Source: Thiothrix subterranea | Lineage (GTDB): Bacteria > Pseudomonadota > Gammaproteobacteria > Thiotrichales > Thiotrichaceae | Assembly (NCBI RefSeq): GCF_030930995.1 | Contig: NZ_CP133217.1 | Span: 2,718,001 to 2,782,000, forward strand | Length of the DNA: 64,000 bases | Direction: 5' to 3' | Program-made: the position numbers and the translations under genes | Notes under the pieces: model-generated | Told to the model about the DNA's origin: nothing | What the model saw: the letters and a program-made list of their open reading frames with translations, nothing else | Database searches by the model: none | Shown here: positions 34,625 through 44,049 of the stretch, piece by piece | Layout of the letters: each line of letters starts with the position of its first letter | Position numbering within the stretch: position 1 is the stretch's first letter

Positions 34625-35844
34625 CAAACCCGATTGTCGATTTTTTGGAAAAGCGTAAGCAGAAGCCGCTGAAAGAGGCGAAGAAGCCCGTCGCGGAAAT
34701 TGAGCAGGAGTTTCAGATAGCGGTGTGGGGTGCAAGTGCTGCAAACCGCGCAGCCCAGCTCAGTCTGGTTTCGCACCCCGGCAAGTTTAGCCACCCTGAC
34801 GCGCGGATTACGCCCGTGTTGTTTGCGGGTGAATACGCTGCTGATGGTTATGTGCGTTCTGGCAATGCGAACGCAGGGCAGGATGTAGTTGGCAATGCGG
34901 CGGCTTTGGATGTGTACGCTTTCCTGTCTGTCGTGTTGGACGATGGGCGCAACGTACTGGAACACTTTGAAGCGAACAGTGCCGCGCTGAAAGCCTTGTT
35001 AGCCGTGGGTGAGGAAACATTTGCCGCGTGGCGCACGGCATTTTTGCAAATCAAAGCGGTGGATGGGGGCGCGAAAACGCATACCAATGTGAAGCAGGTG
35101 TATTTTCCGGTGGCAGAGGGTTATCACTTGCTGTCGGTGTTATATCCGTCGGGCTTGATGACGGAACACCGCGAACGTTTGCGTCAGATGAAGTTTTCAG
35201 AAGCGACCAAAGCAGCACGGGAAGCGCGGCGTAAAGAGCTATTCCACGAACAAGGTTTTGCCGATATGACGGGATTGCTGACCCTGCATTTCGGCGGGAC
35301 GAAGCCGCAAAACATCAGCAAGCTGAATAGCAATAACGGCGGTGAAGCGTGGTTGATGCCGTGTTTCCCGCCGGAATTGCAGCAGCATTACCTGCATTTG
35401 CCGAAAGCGGATTTTTTCCAATGGTTGCGTTGGGATGCGGACTGGAGCGAGATCATCACCGCCCTGCACAAGTTATTGCAGACCGATTACAACAACGTCG
35501 AGATTCGTCAATACCGGCAGCGGCGTATTGAGCAATTGTTTGATTGGGTCATGGGGCGGGCGGTGTTATTGCAACAGCAGCCAGCGGGTTGGTCGGGGGC
35601 GGAAGGTTTTCGTTTACCCGCAGCGCAACGCTTTTGGTTGGATGCGACATACCGTGAAAGTAACCCCGCACCGGAGCAATGGCAGGAAACCATTACGCGC
35701 AGCATGAGCGAGTGGGTCGTGACCAGCTATAAGCGTTTCCGCAAAAAACAGGGCGATGCCGTGAGTTTGGGTGAAATCGAAGTCAAGGCGTTTCAGGCAG
35801 AAATGCTGGGGTATGCGCGTGAGCATGAGGAGTTTTTGCTGTGA
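34621..35844 (+). CDS. csy1: Csy1 (Cas8f), type I-F Cascade large subunit
   Basis: A 407-residue protein matching Csy1: an N-terminal IVDFLEKRKQKPLKEAKK, FSHPDARITPVLF, TNVKQVYFPVAEGYHLLSVLYPSGLM, THFGG-like LTLHFGGTKPQNISKLNSNN, and WLMPCFPPEL. Csy1 pairs with Csy2 at the crRNA 5' handle and recognises the PAM. It overlaps cas3 (ATGA) and csy2 (ATGA). No truncation is visible. Confidence 0.93.
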   Translation: MTNPIVDFLEKRKQKPLKEAKKPVAEIEQEFQIAVWGASAANRAAQLSLVSHPGKFSHPDARITPVLFAGEYAADGYVRSGNANAGQDVVGNAAALDVYAFLSVVLDDGRNVLEHFEANSAALKALLAVGEETFAAWRTAFLQIKAVDGGAKTHTNVKQVYFPVAEGYHLLSVLYPSGLMTEHRERLRQMKFSEATKAAREARRKELFHEQGFADMTGLLTLHFGGTKPQNISKLNSNNGGEAWLMPCFPPELQQHYLHLPKADFFQWLRWDADWSEIITALHKLLQTDYNNVEIRQYRQRRIEQLFDWVMGRAVLLQQQPAGWSGAEGFRLPAAQRFWLDATYRESNPAPEQWQETITRSMSEWVVTSYKRFRKKQGDAVSLGEIEVKAFQAEMLGYAREHEEFLL

Positions 35845-36710
35845 GTCAGTATGTATTACTCAAACATCTGCGGGTGCAGAACGCGAATGCGATTGCCAGC
35901 CCGTTTACCTTTGGTTTTCCGGCAGTCACGGCGTTTATGGGTTTGGCTCATGCGTTGCAACGCCACTTGAACCCGACGGCTGACCCTGATGAATTGCTGA
36001 TTCGGGGCGTGGGGATCGCGAGTCATGCGTTCACGATGCAAGACCATCAGGAAAATTACAGTCGCACGTTACGCTTGACCGCGAATCCGCTGGATAAGGA
36101 TGGCAATCGCCCGTCATTTGTGGAGGAGGGGCGGTGTCATTTGACGGTTTCGTTAGTGCTGGAAGTCGATAATTTGCCGGATGGACGACCGTTGGAACGT
36201 TTACTGGCGCAGTTTGAACCGTTGTTGTTAGCACGGTGTAAATTGGCTGGCGGCGATATTCTATCAGTCGGGGCGGTGCAGACGCTGAAGGATGACAAAG
36301 CCAGTTTGCGTTGTGTGATGCCGTCCTACGTGCTGATGGAACGCCGTGAGTTGATGCAAGAAGCGATGGCGAACGGGCAGGACGCGCTGGATGCGTTGCA
36401 CGGTTTCTTGCAAATCCGTCATACCAGCGAACGCATCAAGGAGGGCGAAGACAAAGCCACTTGGCATAGTCAACGGGCGCGTTCGGGGTGGCTGGTGCCG
36501 ATTGCGACGGGCTTTCACGCGCTCACTGAAGCAGGTGTGGCGGAACAGCAGCGTGATAGCGACACGCCGCACCGTTTTGCTGAAAGTCTGGTGACGCTGG
36601 GCGAATTCGTTATGCCTTATCGCTTGGATAATCTTGCCGCGTTGGTGTGGCGTTACCGCCATGACGGCGATTTTTATACGTGTACGCAGCAATCCCGCGC
36701 TGCATCTTGA
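35841..36710 (+). CDS. csy2: Csy2 (Cas5f), type I-F Cascade subunit
   Basis: A 289-residue protein with the Csy2 pattern: YVLLKHLRVQNANAIASPFT, FGFPAVTAFMGLAHAL, VGIASHAFTMQDHQENYSRT, and near the end GWLVPIATGFHALTEAG. It binds the crRNA 5' end with Csy1. Overlap of 4 nt with csy1; csy3 follows after 25 nt with its own ribosome-binding site (aacaggag). Full length is normal for the family. Confidence 0.93.
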   Translation: MSQYVLLKHLRVQNANAIASPFTFGFPAVTAFMGLAHALQRHLNPTADPDELLIRGVGIASHAFTMQDHQENYSRTLRLTANPLDKDGNRPSFVEEGRCHLTVSLVLEVDNLPDGRPLERLLAQFEPLLLARCKLAGGDILSVGAVQTLKDDKASLRCVMPSYVLMERRELMQEAMANGQDALDALHGFLQIRHTSERIKEGEDKATWHSQRARSGWLVPIATGFHALTEAGVAEQQRDSDTPHRFAESLVTLGEFVMPYRLDNLAALVWRYRHDGDFYTCTQQSRAAS

Positions 36711-36735
36711 ATTGAATGTAAACAGGAGTTGGATC

Positions 36736-37770
36736 ATGGCTAAAGAAGTGAAAGCAACCGCGAAAAAGGCAAAATCGGCGATGCCGTCAGTATTGGCGTT
36801 CGAGAAGAAACTCGTGCCATCCGATGCGCAGATGTTCGCGGTGAACTGGGCGGAACGTCACGGCAAGGCGCAAGGGCTGGCGTTGCAGTTGAAGTCGGTG
36901 CGCGGCACGATTTCCAATCGTTTACCTGTTGCCTTGTTGGTTGCGTTGGAGAAAGACCCGGCAAAACTGAATGCCGAAGTCGAAAAGCCTAACCTGCAAA
37001 CGGTTGATCATTGCGCATTACCGAGCGATTGCGACACGCTCAAAGTGCGCTTTACGCTGAAAGTGTTGAGCGGCGTGGCTGTGCCTTCGGCGTGTAATAA
37101 CCAAGAATTTAACGATAGCTATCGGGAAGCAGTGGAAGGTTATATCGGCAAAACCAGCTTTACTGAGTTGGCAAAACGCTATGCGACCAACTTGGCGAAT
37201 GCGCGTTTCTTGTGGCGTAACCGCGTGGGGGCGGAAAGCATTGAGGTGGTGGTGACGCACCTTGAGGGCGAAAAGCAGACGCAGTGGACGTTTGATGCAA
37301 AGGCGATTGGGTTACATGACTTTGATAATCCGGCGGTGGCGGCATTGGCACAAGTGATGGCGGATAGCTTGAGCGGCAAGCGTGAATTCGCGCTGCTAGA
37401 GGTGGTGGCGTATAGCCGTTTGGGGCAGGGGCAGGAAGTCTACCCCAGTGAAGAGCTGGTGACGGTCAAGGAAAACAAGAGCAAGGTGTTGTATGAAACC
37501 GGCGGGATTGCGGCGTTGCATTCGCAAAAAGTCGGCAATGCGTTGCGTACCATTGATACGTGGTATGACGATGCGGCGCGTCCGATTGCGGTGGAGGCGT
37601 ATGGCGCGGTGACGAACTTGGGGATGGCGTACCGTAAACCGACCGAGAAGAAGGATTTCTATACGCTGTTTGACCGTTTTGGCGTGGGCGAGCGTTTGAG
37701 CGACACCGAAGAGCATTACGTGATGGCGATGCTGGTGCGTGGTGGTGTGTTCGGTCAGTCATCCAAGTAG
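36736..37770 (+). CDS. csy3: Csy3 (Cas7f), type I-F Cascade backbone
   Basis: A 344-residue backbone subunit that polymerises along the crRNA spacer. It has PSVLAFEKKLVPSDAQMFAV, LRVHFT-like LKVRFTLKVLSG, TELAKRYATNLANARFLWRN, and IEVVVTHLEG. The start at 36736 (MAKEVKATAKK) has gagg-type Shine-Dalgarno aggag 9 nt upstream; the longer in-frame start lies within csy2. It is followed by csy4 after 9 nt. Confidence 0.94.
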   Translation: MAKEVKATAKKAKSAMPSVLAFEKKLVPSDAQMFAVNWAERHGKAQGLALQLKSVRGTISNRLPVALLVALEKDPAKLNAEVEKPNLQTVDHCALPSDCDTLKVRFTLKVLSGVAVPSACNNQEFNDSYREAVEGYIGKTSFTELAKRYATNLANARFLWRNRVGAESIEVVVTHLEGEKQTQWTFDAKAIGLHDFDNPAVAALAQVMADSLSGKREFALLEVVAYSRLGQGQEVYPSEELVTVKENKSKVLYETGGIAALHSQKVGNALRTIDTWYDDAARPIAVEAYGAVTNLGMAYRKPTEKKDFYTLFDRFGVGERLSDTEEHYVMAMLVRGGVFGQSSK

Positions 37771-37779
37771 GAGCGGGTT

Positions 37780-38355
37780 ATGCACTACTACGTTGAAATC
37801 ACTTGTTTGCCGGATGAGGGCGTGTCGACGGCTTTTATCATGGGCAAGGTTATGGATGTGCTGCATTTGGCGTTGGTGAACTTGCAGCAGCGGTTGGGGC
37901 GTAATCCGGTGGGGATTAGCTTTCCTGAGTATGGGGGCGCGGCGCAGATGGGCGGGAAAATCCGCCTGTTCAGTCAGGATCAGGCGCATTTGGAAAGCCT
38001 GAATCTGCCCCAGCAGTTACAGCGCTTGGCGGATTATGTGCATCTGCGGGGTATCAGCAGTATCGAGCGCCCTACGCTGGCGTTTGCGACGTTTCAGCGG
38101 GTGCAGCCGAAATCCTCTAGGGAGCGCTTGATCCGACGGCAGGCGAAACGCACGGGGCGAGCGGATGCGGTGGTGCGTGCGCAATACCAAACCTTTGATG
38201 AAGTACGGACGGATTTGCCGTTTGTCCACATGCACAGTCACAGTAGCACGCAGTCTTTCCGCTTGTTTATTGAGAAGCGGACGGCGCAGCCGGTGGGGGA
38301 ATGGGTGTTTAGCACGTATGGGCTGAGTGGTTGCGTGGGTGTTCCCGACTTTTAA
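37780..38355 (+). CDS. csy4: Csy4 (Cas6f), crRNA-processing endoribonuclease
   Basis: A 191-residue endoribonuclease that cuts each repeat RNA 3' of its hairpin and stays bound to it. The catalytic His29 is in VLHLALVN, the Ser region in HSSTQSFRLFIEK and the C-terminal Tyr in FSTYGLSG, all matching P. aeruginosa Csy4. A basic helix (RERLIRRQAKRTGRAD) fits the repeat-hairpin major groove. Shine-Dalgarno aggagcg precedes the ATG. It is the last cas gene, 130 bp before the first repeat. Confidence 0.94.
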   Translation: MHYYVEITCLPDEGVSTAFIMGKVMDVLHLALVNLQQRLGRNPVGISFPEYGGAAQMGGKIRLFSQDQAHLESLNLPQQLQRLADYVHLRGISSIERPTLAFATFQRVQPKSSRERLIRRQAKRTGRADAVVRAQYQTFDEVRTDLPFVHMHSHSSTQSFRLFIEKRTAQPVGEWVFSTYGLSGCVGVPDF

Positions 38356-38485
38356 CCCAATTTTGCGATGGCAAAAACCGCTCTTTAACAATCAATCACT
38401 TACGATGCTCTCGAAAAAAAGGCTAAATCCTCGTGATTTGGTCTTTTTTGTTTGCGATTCATGCGCTTAGTCGCGTAAGATTCGG
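38356..38485 (+). promoter_or_regulatory. CRISPR leader with IHF site
   Basis: The 130-bp AT-rich stretch between csy4 and the first repeat is the leader. It contains aatcaatcactta at 38390-38402, a full match to the IHF consensus WATCAANNNNTTR, 84 bp before the first repeat. IHF is known to guide Cas1-Cas2/3 integration in type I-F systems. The array promoter must also be here, but no strong -35/-10 pair was identified. Confidence 0.75.
38414..38449 (+). terminator. Hairpin with T-run inside the CRISPR leader
   Basis: Bases 38414-38429 (seven A then ggctaaatc) pair with 38435-38449 (gatttggtc then six T) around a 5-nt loop, with two G-T wobbles. The A-rich and T-rich ends make it resemble a bidirectional intrinsic terminator. 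It could end the cas transcript or block readthrough into the array, which would then need a promoter between it and the first repeat at 38486. Confidence 0.5.
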
Positions 38486-41400
38486 GTTCACTGCCGGATA
38501 GGCAGCTTAGAAATCAAATGCGTCAACCAGATTGCTGGTATAGGTGTTCACTGCCGGATAGGCAGCTTAGAAAAAACCCGCGTGGCTGGATGCCGATGGC
38601 GTGCTGTTCACTGCCGGATAGGCAGCTTAGAAAAAGAAAGCCACGCTGTTGGCAGCGCGTTAATCGTTCACTGCCGGATAGGCAGCTTAGAAAAGCGATT
38701 ATGCGGCAAAGGCGGTGCGCGGCTTGTTCACTGCCGGATAGGCAGCTTAGAAAAGATGGCGAAAGCGTATAAACCGGCTTGCCCTGTTCACTGCCGGATA
38801 GGCAGCTTAGAAATGATAGCTCACCAATATTGGCGGCTATGCGGAGTTCACTGCCGGATAGGCAGCTTAGAAATAGCGCATCAGCCGCCGCCGCTCGCTC
38901 TGCATGTTCACTGCCGGATAGGCAGCTTAGAAAGAAATGTTCGAGCAAATGAAACGCGCCGGTATGTTCACTGCCGGATAGGCAGCTTAGAAAACTCTGA
39001 TGGATTGCAACATTTACGCATATTTGTTCACTGCCGGATAGGCAGCTTAGAAACACGCGCTTTTGCTGCATCCTGAGCCATTTTTGGTTCACTGCCGGAT
39101 AGGCAGCTTAGAAATTCCAATATTATCCAGACTGAGATTAGACCGAGTTCACTGCCGGATAGGCAGCTTAGAAAATTAACCAATCATCTAATGGTCTTTA
39201 CTCAATGTTCACTGCCGGATAGGCAGCTTAGAAATGGACACGATAGCCGCGTGCTTCATCTGCTGGGTTCACTGCCGGATAGGCAGCTTAGAAAAGCGGT
39301 GAGCGGTATAAACTGCAAGATCGGTTGTTCACTGCCGGATAGGCAGCTTAGAAATAACCCTAAACTGGCTTCACCGCCAATACACCGTTCACTGCCGGAT
39401 AGGCAGCTTAGAAAACGAAGACTTCATCAGCTTCAACGCCGATGACGTTCACTGCCGGATAGGCAGCTTAGAAAGCAGCGCTCACCGCTAAACCCGAACA
39501 CAAAACGTTCACTGCCGGATAGGCAGCTTAGAAAATAAAGTCAAAGCCGCCTGAGCGCCCCATCATGTTCACTGCCGGATAGGCAGCTTAGAAAATAAGC
39601 GCATATCGTCGCCAACGTCGTTAAAAGTTCACTGCCGGATAGGCAGCTTAGAAAATACGAAGCCCGCGTACTCTCCCTAATCGTCCGTTCACTGCCGGAT
39701 AGGCAGCTTAGAAAAGCGCATGAGGATCAGTTTCGCCACACATACGGTTCACTGCCGGATAGGCAGCTTAGAAAGTAGCATTGGGCGTCGCTGTAGAGCC
39801 ACTCACGTTCACTGCCGGATAGGCAGCTTAGAAAGTAATGGGTTCGGCAACGATGTTGCGCTCAGTGTTCACTGCCGGATAGGCAGCTTAGAAAAGCAGG
39901 AAAGCTGCTGAAATCAATCAACTATCGTTCACTGCCGGATAGGCAGCTTAGAAAAGCGCATGAGGATCAGTTTCGCCACACATACGGTTCACTGCCGGAT
40001 AGGCAGCTTAGAAATCACTCATAAGCCACCCCCGCCAGCAACTCAAGTTCACTGCCGGATAGGCAGCTTAGAAAAACGGATACACTGGCAAACGTAGTGG
40101 CGGGTAGTTCACTGCCGGATAGGCAGCTTAGAAAAAGGTGTGTGCTTATAAGTTGGAGACTGGTGGGTTCACTGCCGGATAGGCAGCTTAGAAATCATCC
40201 CCCCACGTAAACGCATGTAAAAACGCGTTCACTGCCGGATAGGCAGCTTAGAAATCTTATCTATCAATCAATCAATCAATCAGCGTGTTCACTGCCGGAT
40301 AGGCAGCTTAGAAATCATAAAACCACGAAGCCTTGCGCTTGTGGCCGTTCACTGCCGGATAGGCAGCTTAGAAATGTTTGAGCGGATTGATCAACCTCAA
40401 AACGACGTTCACTGCCGGATAGGCAGCTTAGAAAACGAAGGCGACGTGGACTATGACGATGTGAAGGTTCACTGCCGGATAGGCAGCTTAGAAAACAAGT
40501 ATGAATCTTCGGGTGTCACGCCTATTGTTCACTGCCGGATAGGCAGCTTAGAAATGAAAGAACTTTTAGTATTCGTTGCGGAACATGTTCACTGCCGGAT
40601 AGGCAGCTTAGAAAGGATTATGGTTGAATTGGCTATGGATGCAGGCGTTCACTGCCGGATAGGCAGCTTAGAAATTCACTGAACTAAAACCCCCACCAAC
40701 CCACGTGTTCACTGCCGGATAGGCAGCTTAGAAAATCGAGTCGCCAGCGTCTGATGCGGTCATGTCGTTCACTGCCGGATAGGCAGCTTAGAAAACGCTG
40801 ATGGCGGGTGTGGGCGAATACGTTACGTTCACTGCCGGATAGGCAGCTTAGAAAAATGCGCCCACCAGCACGTCAACCCGTGCTTTGTTCACTGCCGGAT
40901 AGGCAGCTTAGAAACTGTGTTTTCCGACATAACGACTTAACAGGAAGTTCACTGCCGGATAGGCAGCTTAGAAACAAAGAACCAACGCCAGAACCGGCAA
41001 AAGAAAGTTCACTGCCGGATAGGCAGCTTAGAAAATTTGCCCTGACCTTTCCAGCCACCGTTGCCTGTTCACTGCCGGATAGGCAGCTTAGAAAGGTTGC
41101 CGAGCCAGCGCCGACCGTTGCGCCGCGTTCACTGCCGGATAGGCAGCTTAGAAAACGGTCAAATCGTTTGCTGGTTTCGGGGTAGGGTTCACTGCCGGAT
41201 AGGCAGCTTAGAAAGCGAGGCGTTCATCTACGCTCGACGGGTATAAGTTCACTGCCGGATAGGCAGCTTAGAAAGAGATGGCGTGTTTCAAACAGAAGGC
41301 GTTGAAGTTCACTGCCGGATAGGCAGCTTAGAAAGAGATGGCGTGTTTCAAACAGAAGGCGTTGAAGTTCACTGCCGGATAGGCAGCTTAGAAATGCAAT

Positions 41401-42294
41401 ACGACTGCACATACCGCAGTGATCGCGTTCACTGCCGGATAGGCAGCTTAGAAATGCCAAGGTCAAACGCCAACGCCTCACCCTAGGTTCACTGCCGGAT
41501 AGGCAGCTTAGAAATGCTGATAAACCCCATCGCCCACGCCTTGGTTGTTCACTGCCGGATAGGCAGCTTAGAAATGTCATGTGGTGCAGGGTGAGCAAAG
41601 GTACTTGTTCACTGCCGGATAGGCAGCTTAGAAAAATCATTTCCCAGAGACTGGCATCCACACTGAGTTCACTGCCGGATAGGCAGCTTAGAAAATCTGC
41701 CAGCGTGTCGGTTTTGCAGTCCACTAGTTCACTGCCGGATAGGCAGCTTAGAAATTGCTTGCCACAGCCGCGACTCTGGCGTTTTCGTTCACTGCCGGAT
41801 AGGCAGCTTAGAAAACATGGGTAATCGCATCACTGTAAGGATACAGGTTCACTGCCGGATAGGCAGCTTAGAAAAGTCAGTCATGACGCGGTAAGCCGTG
41901 GCTTTGGTTCACTGCCGGATAGGCAGCTTAGAAAAGTCAGTCATGACGCGGTAAGCCGTGGCTTTGGTTCACTGCCGGATAGGCAGCTTAGAAACAATGG
42001 AGGAGCTGCAATGAGTCCTAAAAATGGTTCACTGCCGGATAGGCAGCTTAGAAAAAGACAAAGCCGCGCTCGACGTCATGAAGCAGGTTCACTGCCGGAT
42101 AGGCAGCTTAGAAAAAAGGGCTGGACTATTACAAGTCCTGCATGGAGTTCACTGCCGGATAGGCAGCTTAGAAAAGTGCGGGTTTGATGCCCAATTGTTT
42201 GATAGTGTTCACTGCCGGATAGGCAGCTTAGAAAATCGACAAAGGGCTGGACATCACCAACCCTTGGTTCACTGCCGGATAGGCAGCTTAGAAA
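38486..42294 (+). CRISPR. Type I-F CRISPR array, 64 repeats and 63 spacers
   Basis: The 28-bp repeat starts GTTCACTGCC, continues GGATAGGCAG and ends CTTAGAAA; its CTGCC/GGCAG arms form the 5-bp hairpin cut by Csy4, with loop GGATA. Repeats recur every 60 bp from 38486 to 39026 (10 copies) and from 39087 to 42267 (54 copies). All spacers are 32 nt except one of 33 nt (39054-39086). Every repeat I read is identical, including the last. The spacer at 39715-39746 recurs at 39955-39986; 41275-41306 recurs at once at 41335-41366; 41875-41906 recurs at 41935-41966. Orientation and position after csy4 put the newest spacers on the left. Confidence 0.98.
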
Positions 42295-42360
42295 AAGCCG
42301 TTAAGCATTGTGTGCTAAACTGTTGCCTAACCCATGCATTTACCTTCAAGCGAGAAAAGG

Positions 42361-44049
42361 ATGAGAATCCCTTACGGCATCAGCAACTTCAAAGACCTGA
42401 TTACTGGCGGCTACGTTTACATCGACAAGACGGATTACATCGCCAAGCTGGAAGAAGCAGGCAAATACCACATCCTGCTGCGCCCGCGCCGTTTCGGCAA
42501 AAGCCTGATGCTCTCCGCACTGGAGCATTATTACGACATCGGCAGCAAGGCCGATTTTGAAGCAATATTTTCCAAACTTTACATCGGCAAACACCCCACG
42601 CCACTACAAAGCAGCTACCAAGTGCTGTTCATGGAGTTCAGCGGCATCGAAACCGGCAGCCACGAACAAATACTCAGCGGCTTCAATGTCAACGTCAACA
42701 TTTACTTGCAAGCCTTCTTGAAGCGTTACGGCTACGGGGCAGAAGCCATTGCAGGGCTTGCGGACTGCCCCGCCCCTGCTGACAAGCTGAAACATGTGTT
42801 TAATGTTGCCAGTGGGAAAAAAATTCTGCTGCTAGTCGATGAATACGACCATTTCGCCAATACAGTACTGGCGGAGGATTTGGAGCTGTTCCGGCGTATC
42901 ACCGGTAAGGGTGGTTTTGTGCGCAGCTTCTACGAAACCGTCAAGGCGGCAACCCAACGCGGCATTGTTGACCGCCTGTTTATCACGGGCGTTACGCCTA
43001 TCACGCTCGATAGCATGACCAGCGGCTTCAATATCGGCGAAAATATTTCCTTCGATAAAAGCTTCAATACGGTGACAGGTTTCACCAAGGCGGAAGTGGC
43101 GGGGCTGCTCCAACCGCTGATAGAAACTTGCCAACTGGATGCGGAAAAGCTGATGGAGGACGTGACGCGCTGGTACAACGGCTACCGTTTTCACCCGAAT
43201 GCCCGCGAGAGCGTTTATAACGCCAATATGGTGCTGTATTTCCTGAAAAACTTTGACCGTGAGGAGTGTGCTTATCCTGAGCGGATGCTGGACGACAACA
43301 TCGCTTCGGATTACGGCAAACTAATGGGGCTATTCAAGATCGGCAACCCTGATGAAAACTACGCGGTGCTGGATGAGCTGATCAATACTGGGGAGGTGAT
43401 TGCCCAGCAACGGCGCAAATTCGACTTCGACAAGGGGTTTGAGCGTGACGACTTCATCAGCCTGCTGGCGTACATGGGCTTTGCGTCCCTGCAAGGCAAA
43501 ACCCTCTCTGGCGAAGTGTTCGCCATCCCTAACCATGTGATGCAGGAGTTGTACTTCCAATACTTCAAGGTGGAATTAGAACGCCGCAACCAGATTACCA
43601 TCCCCAACCGTGGGTTGGCTTTGGCTGTGGAAGTGTTGGCGCTGCATGACAACCTTCAGCCGTTGGCGGATGAAATGCAGCGGGTGCTACAAGTGCTGTC
43701 GAACCGCGATTTCACCAATATGGATGAAAAGCACGTCAAGACCCTGCTACTGACCCTGTTGTACCAAGTGTCGTTCTACTTCATCCAGAGCGAGCGGGAA
43801 ATGAACCATAAATACCCCGACATCCTGCTGCTGGAGCGCAGCCCGTTTGTGGTTCAGCACCAACACCTGATTGAGTTGAAATACGCCAAGAAAAGCGACA
43901 AAGAAAAGGGCTGGAAAGCCAAACGTAAGGAGGGCATCGAACAGGTGGAAGGCTATTTGCAGCTACCGGAGATTGCCACCCTGCCCAAGCTCAGCGCGTG
44001 GGTGCTGTTGACGGATGGGGAGCGGGTTGATGTTATAAAAATGCAGTAA
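42361..44049 (+). CDS. AAA-ATPase-like/PD-(D/E)XK nuclease-like protein
   Basis: A 562-residue protein of the AAA-ATPase_like (DUF1703-type) family. The N-terminus (MRIPYGISNFKDLITGGYVY, then DKTDYI) is characteristic. The P-loop variant is RPRRFGKS (about residues 41-48) and the Walker B-like motif is LLVDEYDHF (Asp160). The C-terminus carries PDILLLERS followed by HLIELKYAKKS, a D...E-x-K nuclease core. Such genes are common, often multicopy, in filamentous and mat-forming bacteria; their function is unknown. ATG 42361 fits relatives but has aagg immediately before it; ATG 42334 is an alternative. It starts 66 nt after the last repeat with no terminator seen between them. Confidence 0.82.
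   Translation: MRIPYGISNFKDLITGGYVYIDKTDYIAKLEEAGKYHILLRPRRFGKSLMLSALEHYYDIGSKADFEAIFSKLYIGKHPTPLQSSYQVLFMEFSGIETGSHEQILSGFNVNVNIYLQAFLKRYGYGAEAIAGLADCPAPADKLKHVFNVASGKKILLLVDEYDHFANTVLAEDLELFRRITGKGGFVRSFYETVKAATQRGIVDRLFITGVTPITLDSMTSGFNIGENISFDKSFNTVTGFTKAEVAGLLQPLIETCQLDAEKLMEDVTRWYNGYRFHPNARESVYNANMVLYFLKNFDREECAYPERMLDDNIASDYGKLMGLFKIGNPDENYAVLDELINTGEVIAQQRRKFDFDKGFERDDFISLLAYMGFASLQGKTLSGEVFAIPNHVMQELYFQYFKVELERRNQITIPNRGLALAVEVLALHDNLQPLADEMQRVLQVLSNRDFTNMDEKHVKTLLLTLLYQVSFYFIQSEREMNHKYPDILLLERSPFVVQHQHLIELKYAKKSDKEKGWKAKRKEGIEQVEGYLQLPEIATLPKLSAWVLLTDGERVDVIKMQ

Noticed and set aside
30373-38355. Type I-F3 (Tn7-like, CRISPR-associated transposon) arrangement
   Set aside because: cas2-3 and cas1 are present, csy1 and csy2 are separate genes, and there are no tniQ or tns genes, so this is an ordinary I-F1 locus.
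38486-42294. Self-targeting spacers against this window
   Set aside because: No spacer was noticed matching sequence elsewhere in the window by eye; an exhaustive search was not possible.
38518-42560. Open frames across the CRISPR array on both strands with repeated HCRIGSLE- or SLPDRQLR-like peptides
   Set aside because: The peptides are translations of the repeat with its 60-bp period, which is a multiple of three. There are no ribosome-binding sites or domains, so they are not genes.
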